Shown here piece by piece: positions 46,291-55,800 of a stretch of 64,000 nucleotides of DNA. Position 1 is the stretch's first letter. Every line of letters starts with the position of its first letter. This stretch comes from an uncultured Barnesiella sp. (GTDB lineage Bacteria > Bacteroidota > Bacteroidia > Bacteroidales > Barnesiellaceae): positions 1 through 64,000 of the forward strand of contig CALUFO010000011.1 in NCBI GenBank assembly GCA_944320015.1, in the 5' to 3' direction. The notes under the pieces were generated by a model. The model saw only the letters and a program-made list of their open reading frames with translations, did not search any database and had not been told where the DNA came from. A program made the translations under genes and the position numbers.

Positions 46291-47406
46291 TTATACTATA
46301 TTGAATCCTAATTCTTTCAAAATAGAGGCGTCTTTGGTCGAAGCTCCGGTAATACGGTAGGCGGGAAATTCTCGCCTCAGGGGGTATAGGCCTCGTTGCA
46401 ATTCAAATGTTTCGGGCGATTTTCGCAAGCGAGAGTCGTCGTCAAAAGGGATATAGGATTCCCACACGGCTGTTTGCAACGGATTGGTTGCGTCCGTCAA
46501 ATCGATGGTTTCCCGTGTTGGCGGGGGCGGGACGATGGCCGTTGTGGGTATATTCTTTCCTATCCATTTCCCCACGGCCTCTACGATCATTCGTGTCGCT
46601 GTGGATTTCCCGTCGGCCGAATATCCGGCGATGTGAGGTGTGGCGATAAAGGCTTTATGGAGTAACTCTTTATCGATATTAGGCTCGTTTTCCCAGCAGT
46701 CGAGCACGACCGCCGAGATTTTTTTTGACTTCAACGCTTGTTTCAAGGCTTCGGTCTCGATGACTTCGCCCCGAGCCGTGTTGATAATAAGAGGTGTTTT
46801 GCCAAGAGCTTCGAAGAAACGATTGTTGCCCAAATGAAACGTCGGGTGTGCGCCTTCTCGTGTCAAAGGAGTGTGGAAGGTGATGATGTCGGCCTCCCGG
46901 CATATTTCGTCGAGCGAGACGAATGCGTTTGCCCCTTCGGCTTCTTGCCGGGGCGGGTCGTTGAGCAGTACTCGCATACTCAGTAGCCGGCAATAGCGGG
47001 CGACGATACGGCCTACATGGCCTACCCCGACGATGCCGATAGCGCATTCGTGCAGGGGTTTCCGGGTGTGTTTGCTCCATGCCAGTAGAGCGGATAGGAT
47101 ATATTGTCCCACCGAAGATGCGTTGCAACCGGGCGCATTTACCCAATCGATGCCTCTTTCCCGGCAATAAAGGGTATCGATGTGGTCGTAGCCTATGGTG
47201 GCGGTGGCGATATATCGGCAGCGGCTCTGGTCGAGCAGGTCGCTGTTGCATAGGGTGCGAGTGCGTATTAGCAGGATATCGGCGTCCCTCACGGTCGTTG
47301 CGGTTATTTGTTCGGGCGATAGATAATCGATTCGGGCATACGGTTCGAGTACCCCTTTCAGATAGGGTATTTTATTGTCGGCGATAATATATGGGTTTGT
47401 TGTCAT
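46291..47406 (-). CDS. pdxB: Erythronate-4-phosphate dehydrogenase
   Basis: 371 residues. NAD-dependent enzyme of pyridoxal-phosphate synthesis (DXP-dependent route). D-2-hydroxyacid dehydrogenase fold: IADNKIPYLKGVLEPYA start typical of PdxB, NAD motif GIVGVGHVGRIVARYCRL, INTARGEVIETEAL with the catalytic Arg region, VLDCWENEPNID with Glu, and TPHIAGYSADGK with the catalytic His. The C-terminal PdxB dimerisation domain is present. The start at 47406 follows a TATTTTTG element at 47434-47427; the longer frame to 47460 would begin upstream of it. Confidence 0.93.
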   Translation of the reverse strand: MTTNPYIIADNKIPYLKGVLEPYARIDYLSPEQITATTVRDADILLIRTRTLCNSDLLDQSRCRYIATATIGYDHIDTLYCRERGIDWVNAPGCNASSVGQYILSALLAWSKHTRKPLHECAIGIVGVGHVGRIVARYCRLLSMRVLLNDPPRQEAEGANAFVSLDEICREADIITFHTPLTREGAHPTFHLGNNRFFEALGKTPLIINTARGEVIETEALKQALKSKKISAVVLDCWENEPNIDKELLHKAFIATPHIAGYSADGKSTATRMIVEAVGKWIGKNIPTTAIVPPPPTRETIDLTDATNPLQTAVWESYIPFDDDSRLRKSPETFELQRGLYPLRREFPAYRITGASTKDASILKELGFNIV

Positions 47407-47426
47407 AGGTCTCGTTTTTTGAAGAA

Positions 47427-47434
47427 CAAAAATA
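47427..47434 (-). promoter_or_regulatory. TAnnTTTG promoter element for pdxB (TATTTTTG)
   Basis: Minus-strand match 21 bases before the chosen pdxB start. Confidence 0.5.
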
Positions 47435-47508
47435 GTAATTTTTTGAAGGAAAGTATCCAAGAGCTATTTTTATGTGAGGAAAATAGCGAAAGTTCATAAA
47501 ACTATTAT

Positions 47509-47516
47509 TATGTTTG
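47509..47516 (+). promoter_or_regulatory. TAnnTTTG promoter element (TATGTTTG)
   Basis: Plus-strand match 78 bases before the DUF4254 gene, in the divergent gap with pdxB. Confidence 0.4.
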
Positions 47517-47593
47517 TAAATAGAAATAAAGAAGAATCCGGTTTCTCCGAAACAAGATTTGAAAAATAAGATTATTTATTAGTTTGGTGAGTT

Positions 47594-48196
47594 ATGAATT
47601 TTGCGGAAACCTGTAATCACATTTTTTGGAACACTACCCAATATTACCATCGGTTTGACAATGTAGACGCTCCGCTGGAAAATCCTTATTCCGAGGGGAG
47701 TATAGAGTATTATCTTTGTTTGAAGAATTGGATCGATGTGGTGCAATGGCATTTGGAAGATATAATTCGCAATCCCGACATAGACCCTCGGGAGGCTTTG
47801 GCCATAAAACGCCGAATCGACAAATCGAATCAAGAGCGTACCGATTTGGTCGAGATGATCGACGACTATTTTTTGCAAAAGTATGCCGCGGTAGAGATAC
47901 AGCCGGGTGCGACTATCAATACCGAGAGCCCGGCTTGGGCGATTGACAGGCTGTCGATTCTGGCCGTTAAAATCTACCACATGCAACAAGAGGTGGAACG
48001 TAAAGACGCCTCGCCCGAGCACATCGCCAAATGCCGGGAGAAATTGCGGATTTTGTTGGAACAGCGGGTCGACTTATCCACGGCGATAACCCAGTTGCTC
48101 GATGAGATAGAAGCGGGACGGAAATATATGAAGGTCTATAAACAGATGAAAATGTATAACGACCCGGCGTTGAACCCCGTATTATATAAAAAGTAA
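47594..48196 (+). CDS. DUF4254 protein
   Basis: 200 residues, helical, matching DUF4254, a Bacteroidetes family of unknown function that is commonly next to a GT9 glycosyltransferase. Visible features: FNHIFW-like aromatic start (CNHIFWNTTQYYHRFD), NPYSEGSIEYYLCLKNWIDVVQWHLEDIIR, and LAIKRRIDKSNQERTDLVEMIDD, followed by long amphipathic helices to the C-terminus (KYMKVYKQMKMYNDP). No signal peptide or membrane helix. It is 9 bases before the GT9 gene, so a partner role in lipopolysaccharide core assembly is inferred. Confidence 0.85.
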   Translation: MNFAETCNHIFWNTTQYYHRFDNVDAPLENPYSEGSIEYYLCLKNWIDVVQWHLEDIIRNPDIDPREALAIKRRIDKSNQERTDLVEMIDDYFLQKYAAVEIQPGATINTESPAWAIDRLSILAVKIYHMQQEVERKDASPEHIAKCREKLRILLEQRVDLSTAITQLLDEIEAGRKYMKVYKQMKMYNDPALNPVLYKK

Positions 48197-48205
48197 AACG
48201 CTTCT

Positions 48206-49267
48206 ATGCTTTATCGCAAAGTCTTGATTATACGTTTGTCGGCTTTGGGAGATGTCGCTATGACCATTCCCGTGATTTACTCTGTGTGCAAGGCCTATCC
48301 AGAGGTGTCGTTCGTGATGCTCACACAAAAGGTCGCCTCCCAGTTGTTTATCCATGCTCCCGAGAATTTGCAAGTCATGGTCGCCGATGTGAAGGGGCGG
48401 CATAAAGGATTCAAGGGGCTGTATCGTTTGGCTCGGGAGATGCGGCAATTGCCGGTCGATGCCGTCGCCGATTTGCACGATGTGTTGCGCACGAAGGTTC
48501 TCCGGCTCTTTTTCAAGTTATGGGGGATTCGTGTCGCTGTCATTGACAAGGGGCGTAAAGAGAAACAGCAGTTGACGGCGCATAAGGAGAAAGTGTTGCG
48601 GCCGCTTCGCTCGTCCTTCGAGCGATACGGGGCTGTGTTCGAGTCCTTGGGATTCAAGGCTGTTTGTGATTTCGATTCTTTGTATGGCCGGGACGGTGGC
48701 GATGAGAGTTTATACTCGGCGGTGACCAGTCCCAAATCCCGGGACGAATATTGGATAGGGATAGCCCCATTTGCGAAACACAAGGGGAAAATTTATCCTC
48801 TCGATCATATGGAGCGTGTGGTCTCGGCGTTGTCGGGAGAGCCCGGAGTGAAGATATTCCTGTTTGGGTCGGGCGAGCGGGAAAGGGAAACTTTCGCTTT
48901 GTGGCGGGAGCGTTACGAGCATGTCTGTTCATTGGCCGATAAGCGCTACGGGTTTGCAGTCGAGTTGTCGTTGATCAGCCATCTCGATGTGATGGTTTCG
49001 ATGGATTCGGCCAATATGCACTTGGCGTCGCTGGTATCGACGCCAGTCGTTTCGGTGTGGGGGGCGACACACCCCTATTGCGGTTTTTTGGGGTGGCGCC
49101 AATCCGAGGACAATGCGATACAACTGCCGATAGCCTGCCGCCCATGCTCTATTTTCGGGAATAAACCGTGCCGGCGGAAAGACTACGCCTGCATGGACAT
49201 AGCACCCGAGGTTATTGTCGACCGGGTGAAAAAGTTGAGAAATTCTAACAAAAGAGAAATAGGTTGA
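48206..49267 (+). CDS. Glycosyltransferase family 9 (heptosyltransferase-like)
   Basis: 353 residues, GT-B fold. Begins KVLIIRLSALGDVAMTIPV, the hallmark of ADP-heptose:LPS heptosyltransferases; the donor site is at IGIAPFAKHKGKIYPLDHM and MVSMDSANMHLASLVSTPVVSVWGATHP. Expected at the inner face of the cytoplasmic membrane in lipopolysaccharide or lipooligosaccharide core synthesis. Co-transcribed with DUF4254; a Kdo/WaaP-type kinase gene follows. Confidence 0.92.
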   Translation: MLYRKVLIIRLSALGDVAMTIPVIYSVCKAYPEVSFVMLTQKVASQLFIHAPENLQVMVADVKGRHKGFKGLYRLAREMRQLPVDAVADLHDVLRTKVLRLFFKLWGIRVAVIDKGRKEKQQLTAHKEKVLRPLRSSFERYGAVFESLGFKAVCDFDSLYGRDGGDESLYSAVTSPKSRDEYWIGIAPFAKHKGKIYPLDHMERVVSALSGEPGVKIFLFGSGERERETFALWRERYEHVCSLADKRYGFAVELSLISHLDVMVSMDSANMHLASLVSTPVVSVWGATHPYCGFLGWRQSEDNAIQLPIACRPCSIFGNKPCRRKDYACMDIAPEVIVDRVKKLRNSNKREIG

Positions 49268-49296
49268 ATACAGGCTTTTGTGTGATTGAAAAAATA

Positions 49297-49304
49297 TACT
49301 TTTG
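49297..49304 (+). promoter_or_regulatory. TAnnTTTG promoter element (TACTTTTG)
   Basis: Match to the -7 consensus 36 bases before the kinase start, with a TTTG at 49277-49280 as possible -33 box. It excludes the TTG at 49302 as start. Confidence 0.5.
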
Positions 49305-49340
49305 CAATCATTCTTTACATATTTTGAGAACAGAGAAAAG

Positions 49341-50096
49341 ATGAAATTTGTTTTGAATCCATCATACCGACAGCTTGAAGATTTTATTAAAAATCTGCCG
49401 CAGTCGTTCCCTACGTTGGGCGAGTGTATCTATAAAGCTCGCAACGAACTTCGCAAATTTTCTTACGAAGGGTGTTGGTATGTGGTGAAAAGTTATAAAG
49501 AACCTCTGTTTATCAATAGGATTGCTTATACCTTTTTCCGTCCCGGTAAAGCCCACCGGGCTTATGAGTATGCCTTGCGGTTGCGGGCTATGGGAATAGC
49601 GACCCCGGCACCGGTAGCCTATATCGAAATAAAGAGCGGAGGGCTTTTATGGCACTCTTTTTTTATTTCGGAAAATTGTCCGTATCCCCGAATGATGCGT
49701 GAGTTTAACGAGGGCGGGATAGCCGGTCGCGAAGATATTTTGAAAGCCTTTGCCGCTTTTACCGTCGATTTGCATGAAAAAGGGGTTTTGCATTTGGACT
49801 ATTCGGCCGGGAATATCCTGTTCGACCGGCAAGGAGAGAATATCGTCTTTTCGATTCTCGATTTGAACCGCATGCGGTTTATCCCGATGTCTACACCCAA
49901 GCGGTGCCTGTCCAATTTCAATCGCTTTTGCCGGGACGAGTCGGTGGTGCGGTATGTCGTGGCGGAGTATGCCCGGTTGCGGGGTTGGGACGAAACGGAG
50001 TCGATTGAAGAGGCGTTGCGCGCGCATAGGGATTTCTGGCGAAGGGTGAAACGAAAAGAGGCGAAGAAACATCGTGGCAAGAGTTTCTGTTTCTGA
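49341..50096 (+). CDS. Lipopolysaccharide kinase, Kdo/WaaP family
   Basis: 251 residues with a protein-kinase-like fold. ATP-binding Lys in CWYVVKSYKEP; catalytic loop VLHLDYSAGNILFD (about 150-160) with Asp and Asn; metal-binding Asp in SILDLNRMRF. Related enzymes phosphorylate Kdo or heptose in the lipid A-core. The ATG at 49341 follows a normal promoter. Context with the GT9 gene supports a lipopolysaccharide core role. Confidence 0.85.
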   Translation: MKFVLNPSYRQLEDFIKNLPQSFPTLGECIYKARNELRKFSYEGCWYVVKSYKEPLFINRIAYTFFRPGKAHRAYEYALRLRAMGIATPAPVAYIEIKSGGLLWHSFFISENCPYPRMMREFNEGGIAGREDILKAFAAFTVDLHEKGVLHLDYSAGNILFDRQGENIVFSILDLNRMRFIPMSTPKRCLSNFNRFCRDESVVRYVVAEYARLRGWDETESIEEALRAHRDFWRRVKRKEAKKHRGKSFCF

Positions 50097-50122
50097 AAAG
50101 CTGTAATCACAAAATAAATTGC

Positions 50123-50130
50123 TAAGTTTG
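50123..50130 (+). promoter_or_regulatory. TAnnTTTG promoter element for ruvB (TAAGTTTG)
   Basis: Match to the -7 consensus 29 bases before the ruvB GTG start. Confidence 0.45.
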
Positions 50131-50159
50131 TCGGCGGAATGCGTCGAACGTGAATACTT

Positions 50160-51185
50160 GTGGAAAATAATAAGTTTGACATAAGGGAGCAAAAAATTTC
50201 GGACACCGAACGGGAGTTCGAGAAGGCGTTGCGGCCTTTGGCATTCGACGATTTTAACGGGCAGGAAAAGATTATCGAGAACCTGCGTGTATTCGTCATG
50301 GCAGCCCGCATGCGCAAGGAGCCGCTCGACCATGTGCTGTTGCACGGCCCTCCCGGGTTGGGAAAAACCACGCTGGCCAATATCGTGGCCAACGAGTTGG
50401 GGGTAGGATTTAAAATTACTTCGGGCCCGGTACTCGACAAGCCCGGCGATTTGGCCGGATTGTTGACGTCGTTGGAAGAGAACGATGTCTTGTTTATCGA
50501 CGAAATACACCGGTTGAGTCCGGTGGTGGAAGAGTATCTTTATTCGGCGATGGAGGATTTCCGCATCGATATTATGATAGACAAGGGACCCAGCGCGCGC
50601 TCTATACAAATCGAATTGAATCCCTTTACATTGGTGGGAGCCACCACACGAAGCGGGTTGCTCACCAGCCCGTTGCGTGCCCGGTTCGGTATCAACTGCC
50701 ATTTGGAATATTACGACCATGCCGTGCTGACCCACATCATAGAGCGCTCGGCCAAGTTGCTGGCGGTGCCCTGCACCCGGGAAGCCGCTACCGAGATTGC
50801 CATGCGCAGCCGTGGCACACCCCGTATAGGGAACGCGTTGCTGCGAAGGGTGCGGGATTTTGCGCAAGTGAAAGGTACGGGGCGTATTGATTTGGGGATT
50901 GCCCGCTATTCATTGGAGTCGCTGAATATCGACAAATACGGGCTTGACGAAATCGATAACCGCATTCTCTCTATCATTATAGATAAGTTCAAAGGCGGTC
51001 CTGTGGGACTCACGACGATTGCCACGGCATTGGGCGAAGACCCCGGCACGCTCGAGGAGGTATATGAGCCTTACTTGATTAAGGAGGGTTTCATCAAACG
51101 GACACCCCGGGGACGAGAGGTGACCGATTTGGCATATTCTCATTTGGGCCGTCATCGATTCCCGAGCCCGGGCACATTGTTTTAA
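50160..51185 (+). CDS. ruvB: Holliday junction branch-migration helicase RuvB
   Basis: 341 residues. AAA+ motor that with RuvA drives branch migration of Holliday junctions. Walker A GPPGLGKT at 63-70, Walker B FIDEIH, sensor 1 GATTRSG, arginine finger region SPLRARFG, and the C-terminal winged helix ([33 protein letters not shown]). The start is GTG at 50160, giving the usual N-terminus just before the [11 protein letters not shown] motif. A flippase gene follows after 22 bases. Confidence 0.97.
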   Translation: MENNKFDIREQKISDTEREFEKALRPLAFDDFNGQEKIIENLRVFVMAARMRKEPLDHVLLHGPPGLGKTTLANIVANELGVGFKITSGPVLDKPGDLAGLLTSLEENDVLFIDEIHRLSPVVEEYLYSAMEDFRIDIMIDKGPSARSIQIELNPFTLVGATTRSGLLTSPLRARFGINCHLEYYDHAVLTHIIERSAKLLAVPCTREAATEIAMRSRGTPRIGNALLRRVRDFAQVKGTGRIDLGIARYSLESLNIDKYGLDEIDNRILSIIIDKFKGGPVGLTTIATALGEDPGTLEEVYEPYLIKEGFIKRTPRGREVTDLAYSHLGRHRFPSPGTLF

Positions 51186-51207
51186 CCAAAATAAAATAGA
51201 GACGCGT

Positions 51208-52710
51208 ATGGCCGGCATGAAGAGTTTGGCGAAGGATACCGCGATATATGGGTTGAGCAGCATAGTAGGCCGCTTCTTAAATTGGTGTTTTGTATTCCTG
51301 TATGTGAATGTGTTGAAGTCGACGGCCGAGTATGGCATCGTGACCAACCTATATGCCTATATGGCCTTGTTGTTGATTATTCTGACGTATGGCATGGAGA
51401 CGGGTTTTTTCCGTTTTGCCAACGACAAACAGGAGCAAGACCCGCAGAAGGTCTATACGACCGGGCTCATTTCGTTGGCGATGACTTCGACTCTTTTCTT
51501 TCTTCTTGTGTGGCTTTTCCTCTCGCCGGTGTCTCGGCTGTTGGGGTATCCCGGTCATGAGGACTATGTGTTGATGATGGCATTGATTATAGCCGTCGAC
51601 GCCTTTACGGCTTTGCCGTTTGCCTATTTGCGTTATCAGCGCAGGCCTATACGGTTTGCGGCGATAAAATTGTTCTCTATCTTTTTGAACATCGCCTTGA
51701 ATTTGTTTTTCATATTGTTTTGCCCGTGGCTGTATCGCATTCACCCCGAATGGATTTCGTGGTTTTTCGATCCCGATTTCTTGGTGGGTTATATTCTGGT
51801 TTCGAATGTGATTAGTTCGGTGGCTGTGTTGTTGCTTTTGTTCCCCGAGGTTTTCGGGTTGCGTTACTGGTTTGACCGCCGGTTGTTGTCGCGCATGCTC
51901 AAATATTCGTTCCCGTTGTTGATATTGGGCATTGCCGGGATTATGAACCAGACATTCGATAAAATGTTTTACCCTCATTTGGCCGAGAACCGTCCCGATG
52001 CTATGTCGGAACTCGGCATCTATGGGGCGGTTTATAAGATAGCGATTGTGATGGTGATGTTTACGCAAGCGTTTCGTTTTGCCTATGAGCCGTTTATTTT
52101 TGCCCGGAATAAAGATGCCGACGACGGGAACAAGAAATCCTATTCCGAGGCGATGAAGTACTTCATCATTTTCGGGTTGTTCATATTTTTGGCTGTGATG
52201 TTTTACATCGACATCGTGCGGTTTTTCATGCCGGCGACCTATTGTACGGGCTTGGGGGTTGTTCCTATCGTCATGCTTGCCGAGTTGTTTTTCGGGATAT
52301 TTTTTAACTTGTCGTTGTGGTATAAACTCACCGACCGCACTCAATGGGGCGCTTGGTTTTCGCTGTTTGGGTTTGCCATTACGGCCATAATCAATATTGT
52401 GGGCGTACCTCGTTACGGCTATATGGCATGTGCTTGGGGGGCTTTTGTCTGCTATCTGAGTATGATGCTGGCGTCGTTCTTTATCGGGCAGCGGGTCTAT
52501 CCTATCAAGTATGATTTGGGGAGTGCGCTGCGCTATACGTTGTTGTCGGCGGCCTTGTATGTTGTCGCATGGCTGGTGCCTATCGAACCTCTTTTCTGGC
52601 GGTTGGCATTCAGGACGTTGCTTTTGGGAGTGTTCTTGATATATCTGTTCCGCCATGATTTGCCGTTGAGCGAGATTCCCGGGTTGAGGCGGTTCGTGTC
52701 GAAATCGTGA
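51208..52710 (+). CDS. Oligosaccharide flippase-like membrane protein (MOP superfamily)
   Basis: 500 residues with about 14 membrane helices. N-terminus SLAKDTAIYGLSSIVGRFLNW and the helix order match Wzx/RfbX-type polysaccharide transporters; YSFPLLILGIAGIMNQTFDKMF is typical of the middle. In Bacteroidales such a gene often sits directly behind ruvB, from what I recall. Likely exports a lipid-linked glycan, but no glycan genes surround it apart from the lipopolysaccharide group just upstream. Ends in a convergent terminator. Confidence 0.88.
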   Translation: MAGMKSLAKDTAIYGLSSIVGRFLNWCFVFLYVNVLKSTAEYGIVTNLYAYMALLLIILTYGMETGFFRFANDKQEQDPQKVYTTGLISLAMTSTLFFLLVWLFLSPVSRLLGYPGHEDYVLMMALIIAVDAFTALPFAYLRYQRRPIRFAAIKLFSIFLNIALNLFFILFCPWLYRIHPEWISWFFDPDFLVGYILVSNVISSVAVLLLLFPEVFGLRYWFDRRLLSRMLKYSFPLLILGIAGIMNQTFDKMFYPHLAENRPDAMSELGIYGAVYKIAIVMVMFTQAFRFAYEPFIFARNKDADDGNKKSYSEAMKYFIIFGLFIFLAVMFYIDIVRFFMPATYCTGLGVVPIVMLAELFFGIFFNLSLWYKLTDRTQWGAWFSLFGFAITAIINIVGVPRYGYMACAWGAFVCYLSMMLASFFIGQRVYPIKYDLGSALRYTLLSAALYVVAWLVPIEPLFWRLAFRTLLLGVFLIYLFRHDLPLSEIPGLRRFVSKS

Positions 52711-52768
52711 CACTCTCGGTGTCGCATGGATTGGCGATAAAAGAAGAGCCCATTCCCGTTATGATCTA

Positions 52769-52803
52769 AAAAAAGCGAGAGGATTCCCTCCCCTCGCTTT
52801 TTC
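52769..52803. terminator. Bidirectional terminator between the flippase and TIR-Sel1 genes
   Basis: AAAAAGCGAG ... CTCGCTTTTT stem with A run left and T run right, placed between two convergent genes, so it can serve both. Confidence 0.8.
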
Positions 52804-52824
52804 TTTGCCTATGACTTTGCCGTA

Positions 52825-55800
52825 TCAGAATTTATTATCCAACCGGTCGAGCGCGTCCTGTGCGGGAGCATAGCCGAGATGAAGCGCTTGTCGGTATTGC
52901 TCTTTGGCTTTTTCGTAATCTTGTGGAAGACCGAGTCCCTCTTCAAAGGCTTCGCCCAATATCATGTAGGCTCTTCCGTACCCGTTGTTTAAGCAAGGTT
53001 CCAGCAGGTCGAGAGCCTCTTGCGGATTTACCGCTGTGCCCCAGCCGTGGAATATGACTCGTGCCAAATCGATACGGGCGGGTAGACTTTCTTGTTCGAC
53101 GGCTCTCGTAAGCAGCTCTTTGGCTTGTTTGTAGTCTTTGGGAACTCCCTCTCCCGAGAGGTAGTTGTAGGCTAAGAAACGCATCGATTCGCTATCGCCC
53201 AAATCGCACCCTCTGCGATAGAGTTTGTTGGCCAATTCTATGTTCTGAGCCGTACCCTCGCCTCGTTCATAGAGCAAACCCAACAGGCTGCAAGCCTCGG
53301 GATAATTCGCATCGTAGGCTTTTTGTAAATATTCCAAAGCCAAATTTGAATTTTTGGGGATTCCGTCGCCGTAATAATACAGGCGCCCCAAGTTATACAT
53401 GCTCCATGCGTTGCCTTTATCGGCCGCTTTTTTCAGATAGAACGCTCCCATCGCGTTGTTTTGGGTTACGCCCTGTCCCAGCAGGTAGAGGATTGCCATG
53501 CCTTTTGTGGCGTTGATTTCGTCGGCGTCGATACCTCTTTGATAGTATCGTTTCGCTTCGGCGTAGTCGATGATATCTTCCGGGCCTATCCGGTAAATGT
53601 CGCCGATGAATCCCAAAGCGTAGGTGTATCCCATTTGGGCGGCTTGTTTCAGGTACTGCAAGGCCAGTTTGGCGTCTTGAATATCTTGGGGGCCGACCCA
53701 ATAAAGATAGCCGACGTTGAAATACCCATATACGCTGTCGTGTTCGGCGGCTTTCTTGTAATATTCCAATGCCCGGATTTTGTCGGGGGTGACCCCTTGT
53801 CCGTAGAAATACATGTCGCCCAAATCGTTGAACGCTTCGGCGTAGCCTTTTTGCGCCAAGTGGGAGAAGTAGGCATAGGCCTTTTTGAACTGCGTGTTGT
53901 TCAGCGCGTCTTTGGCGTCATGATACAACTCGTCGTCGGTCTTGTCGGACGGAATCTCCACATCGGTCATACTCTCGTCGACAAGATTTTGTTGAAGTTG
54001 GTTCAGCCATTCTTGCGCATCTTCATATCCTTGCTCGATAGCTTTTTGGTAATAGGCTATCGCCTTGCGGGTATCTTTTTCGAGTTGGCCGATACCGTCG
54101 GCGTGGAGGCGTCCCAGCCAGTATGAGGCTCTCCCGTAGCCTTTTTCCGAAGCCGAATTGAAATAGGCGATGGCTTTGGACATGTTGGCCGGAATAACCT
54201 CTCCGAAGAGGTATAGCTCGCCGATTTTGTTGATGGCGGCGAGGACTCCGTTGTCGGCAGCTTGCTGGAAATATTTGATGGATAGTTCGGCATTTTTTTC
54301 GATACCGTCTCCTCCGTTTTCAAATAATACTCCCAGCCGGTAAGTGGCTTCGTGATACCCCTGTTTCGAGGCGTTGGTGAGTAGCTCTATTTCTTTGTGA
54401 ATATCGGGCTGCAATCCTCCGCGGCCATTGTGCAGGTAGAAACATATCCGCGACATGGCCTCGGCATTCCCCAACTCAATCGCTTTTTGAAGGTAATACA
54501 CGGCTTTACGCTCGTTGCTGTCGGTCTCTTCGGCGACCATGAAAGTTCCTCCGAGGAAATTGTATGCCATGCCCGTATGGTCTTCTTCGGCAGCCCGCTC
54601 GTAGTATTTGCGGGCGAGATCGATATTCCTCGGGGCGCCGATGCCGATTTCGTAGATGAGTCCGATATGGAGCAGGGCATCGGTGTCTTTGGGACGATAT
54701 TCGATATATTGCAGGTAGTAGTCCAAAGCCTTGCGATGGCCATCTTCGGTATTTTGGGAATAATAATACCGGGCTAAATCACGGTTTGCCGCTTTGTAGT
54801 TTTGGTCGACAGCCAATTGGAACAAGGACAGGCTTTTTTCTATATCGCGGGGGACGTCGGAGGTGCCCCGCATGAGTATAAAGCCACAACTGTATGACCC
54901 GTATCCCGAGCCATTTTGGGAGGCTTTGAAGAAATAATTATAAGCCTTGGCCATATCTTTGGGTACCAGTTCGCCGTTGAAATAGACATCGCCCAAGTCG
55001 TTCATCGCCTGAGTGTATCCCAAATTTGCCGATTGGGACAGCAGATTGAGATACCGTTCTGTGTCTTTGGCTTCGAGGGCTTGTTGGGCGTCTAAATAGG
55101 CTTGCCGTGCGAAGGGGTCGACCTCTTTCCCGTCATTATCTTCGGCTTCGTGGTCGATGCGGTTCAGCAATTGAAACGCGCTTTCATTGCCCATGGCGGC
55201 AGCTTGGCTAAGGTATTCTATGGCTTTTTCTTTGTCGGGCGATGTGCCTTGCCCTTTCAAATACATGAATCCCAAGGAGTAGAAAGCGTAGGGGTATCCC
55301 TCTGCGCAGGCTTTTTGATAATATTCTATCGCTTTCTGGTAGTTTTGCGGCACCCCTTTTCCCGAGTAATACATGTCGCCGATTTCGGTTAAAGCCCGTT
55401 GGTGCTGTTTTTCGGCGGCTTTTTCATACCAGTAGAGCGCTTTGTCGTAGTCGGTGGTCAAACCGTCTTCGTGGGAGTACATGTCGCCCAAGTTGCACAT
55501 GGCGTCGGATAAGTCTTGTTCGGCGGCTTTGGAGAACCAGTTGGTCGCTCTCACGGGGTTGATATTGACATGCCAGCCAAAACGGTAGGCTTTTCCCATA
55601 TAGTTTTGGGCGAAAGAGTATCCTTCTTCGGCGGCTTGCTGTATGAGGCCGAATCCTTTCGCTTCGTCGCCCGAAATCTCTTTGTTGATGATAAGTTTGC
55701 CCAAGTTGTAGAGGCACGACGGGATTCCGGCTTTCGCTCCCCGTTGGTACCAGTCGGCGGCTTTCAGTATGTTTTTTTGTACGCCGTCGCCTTCTTCGTA

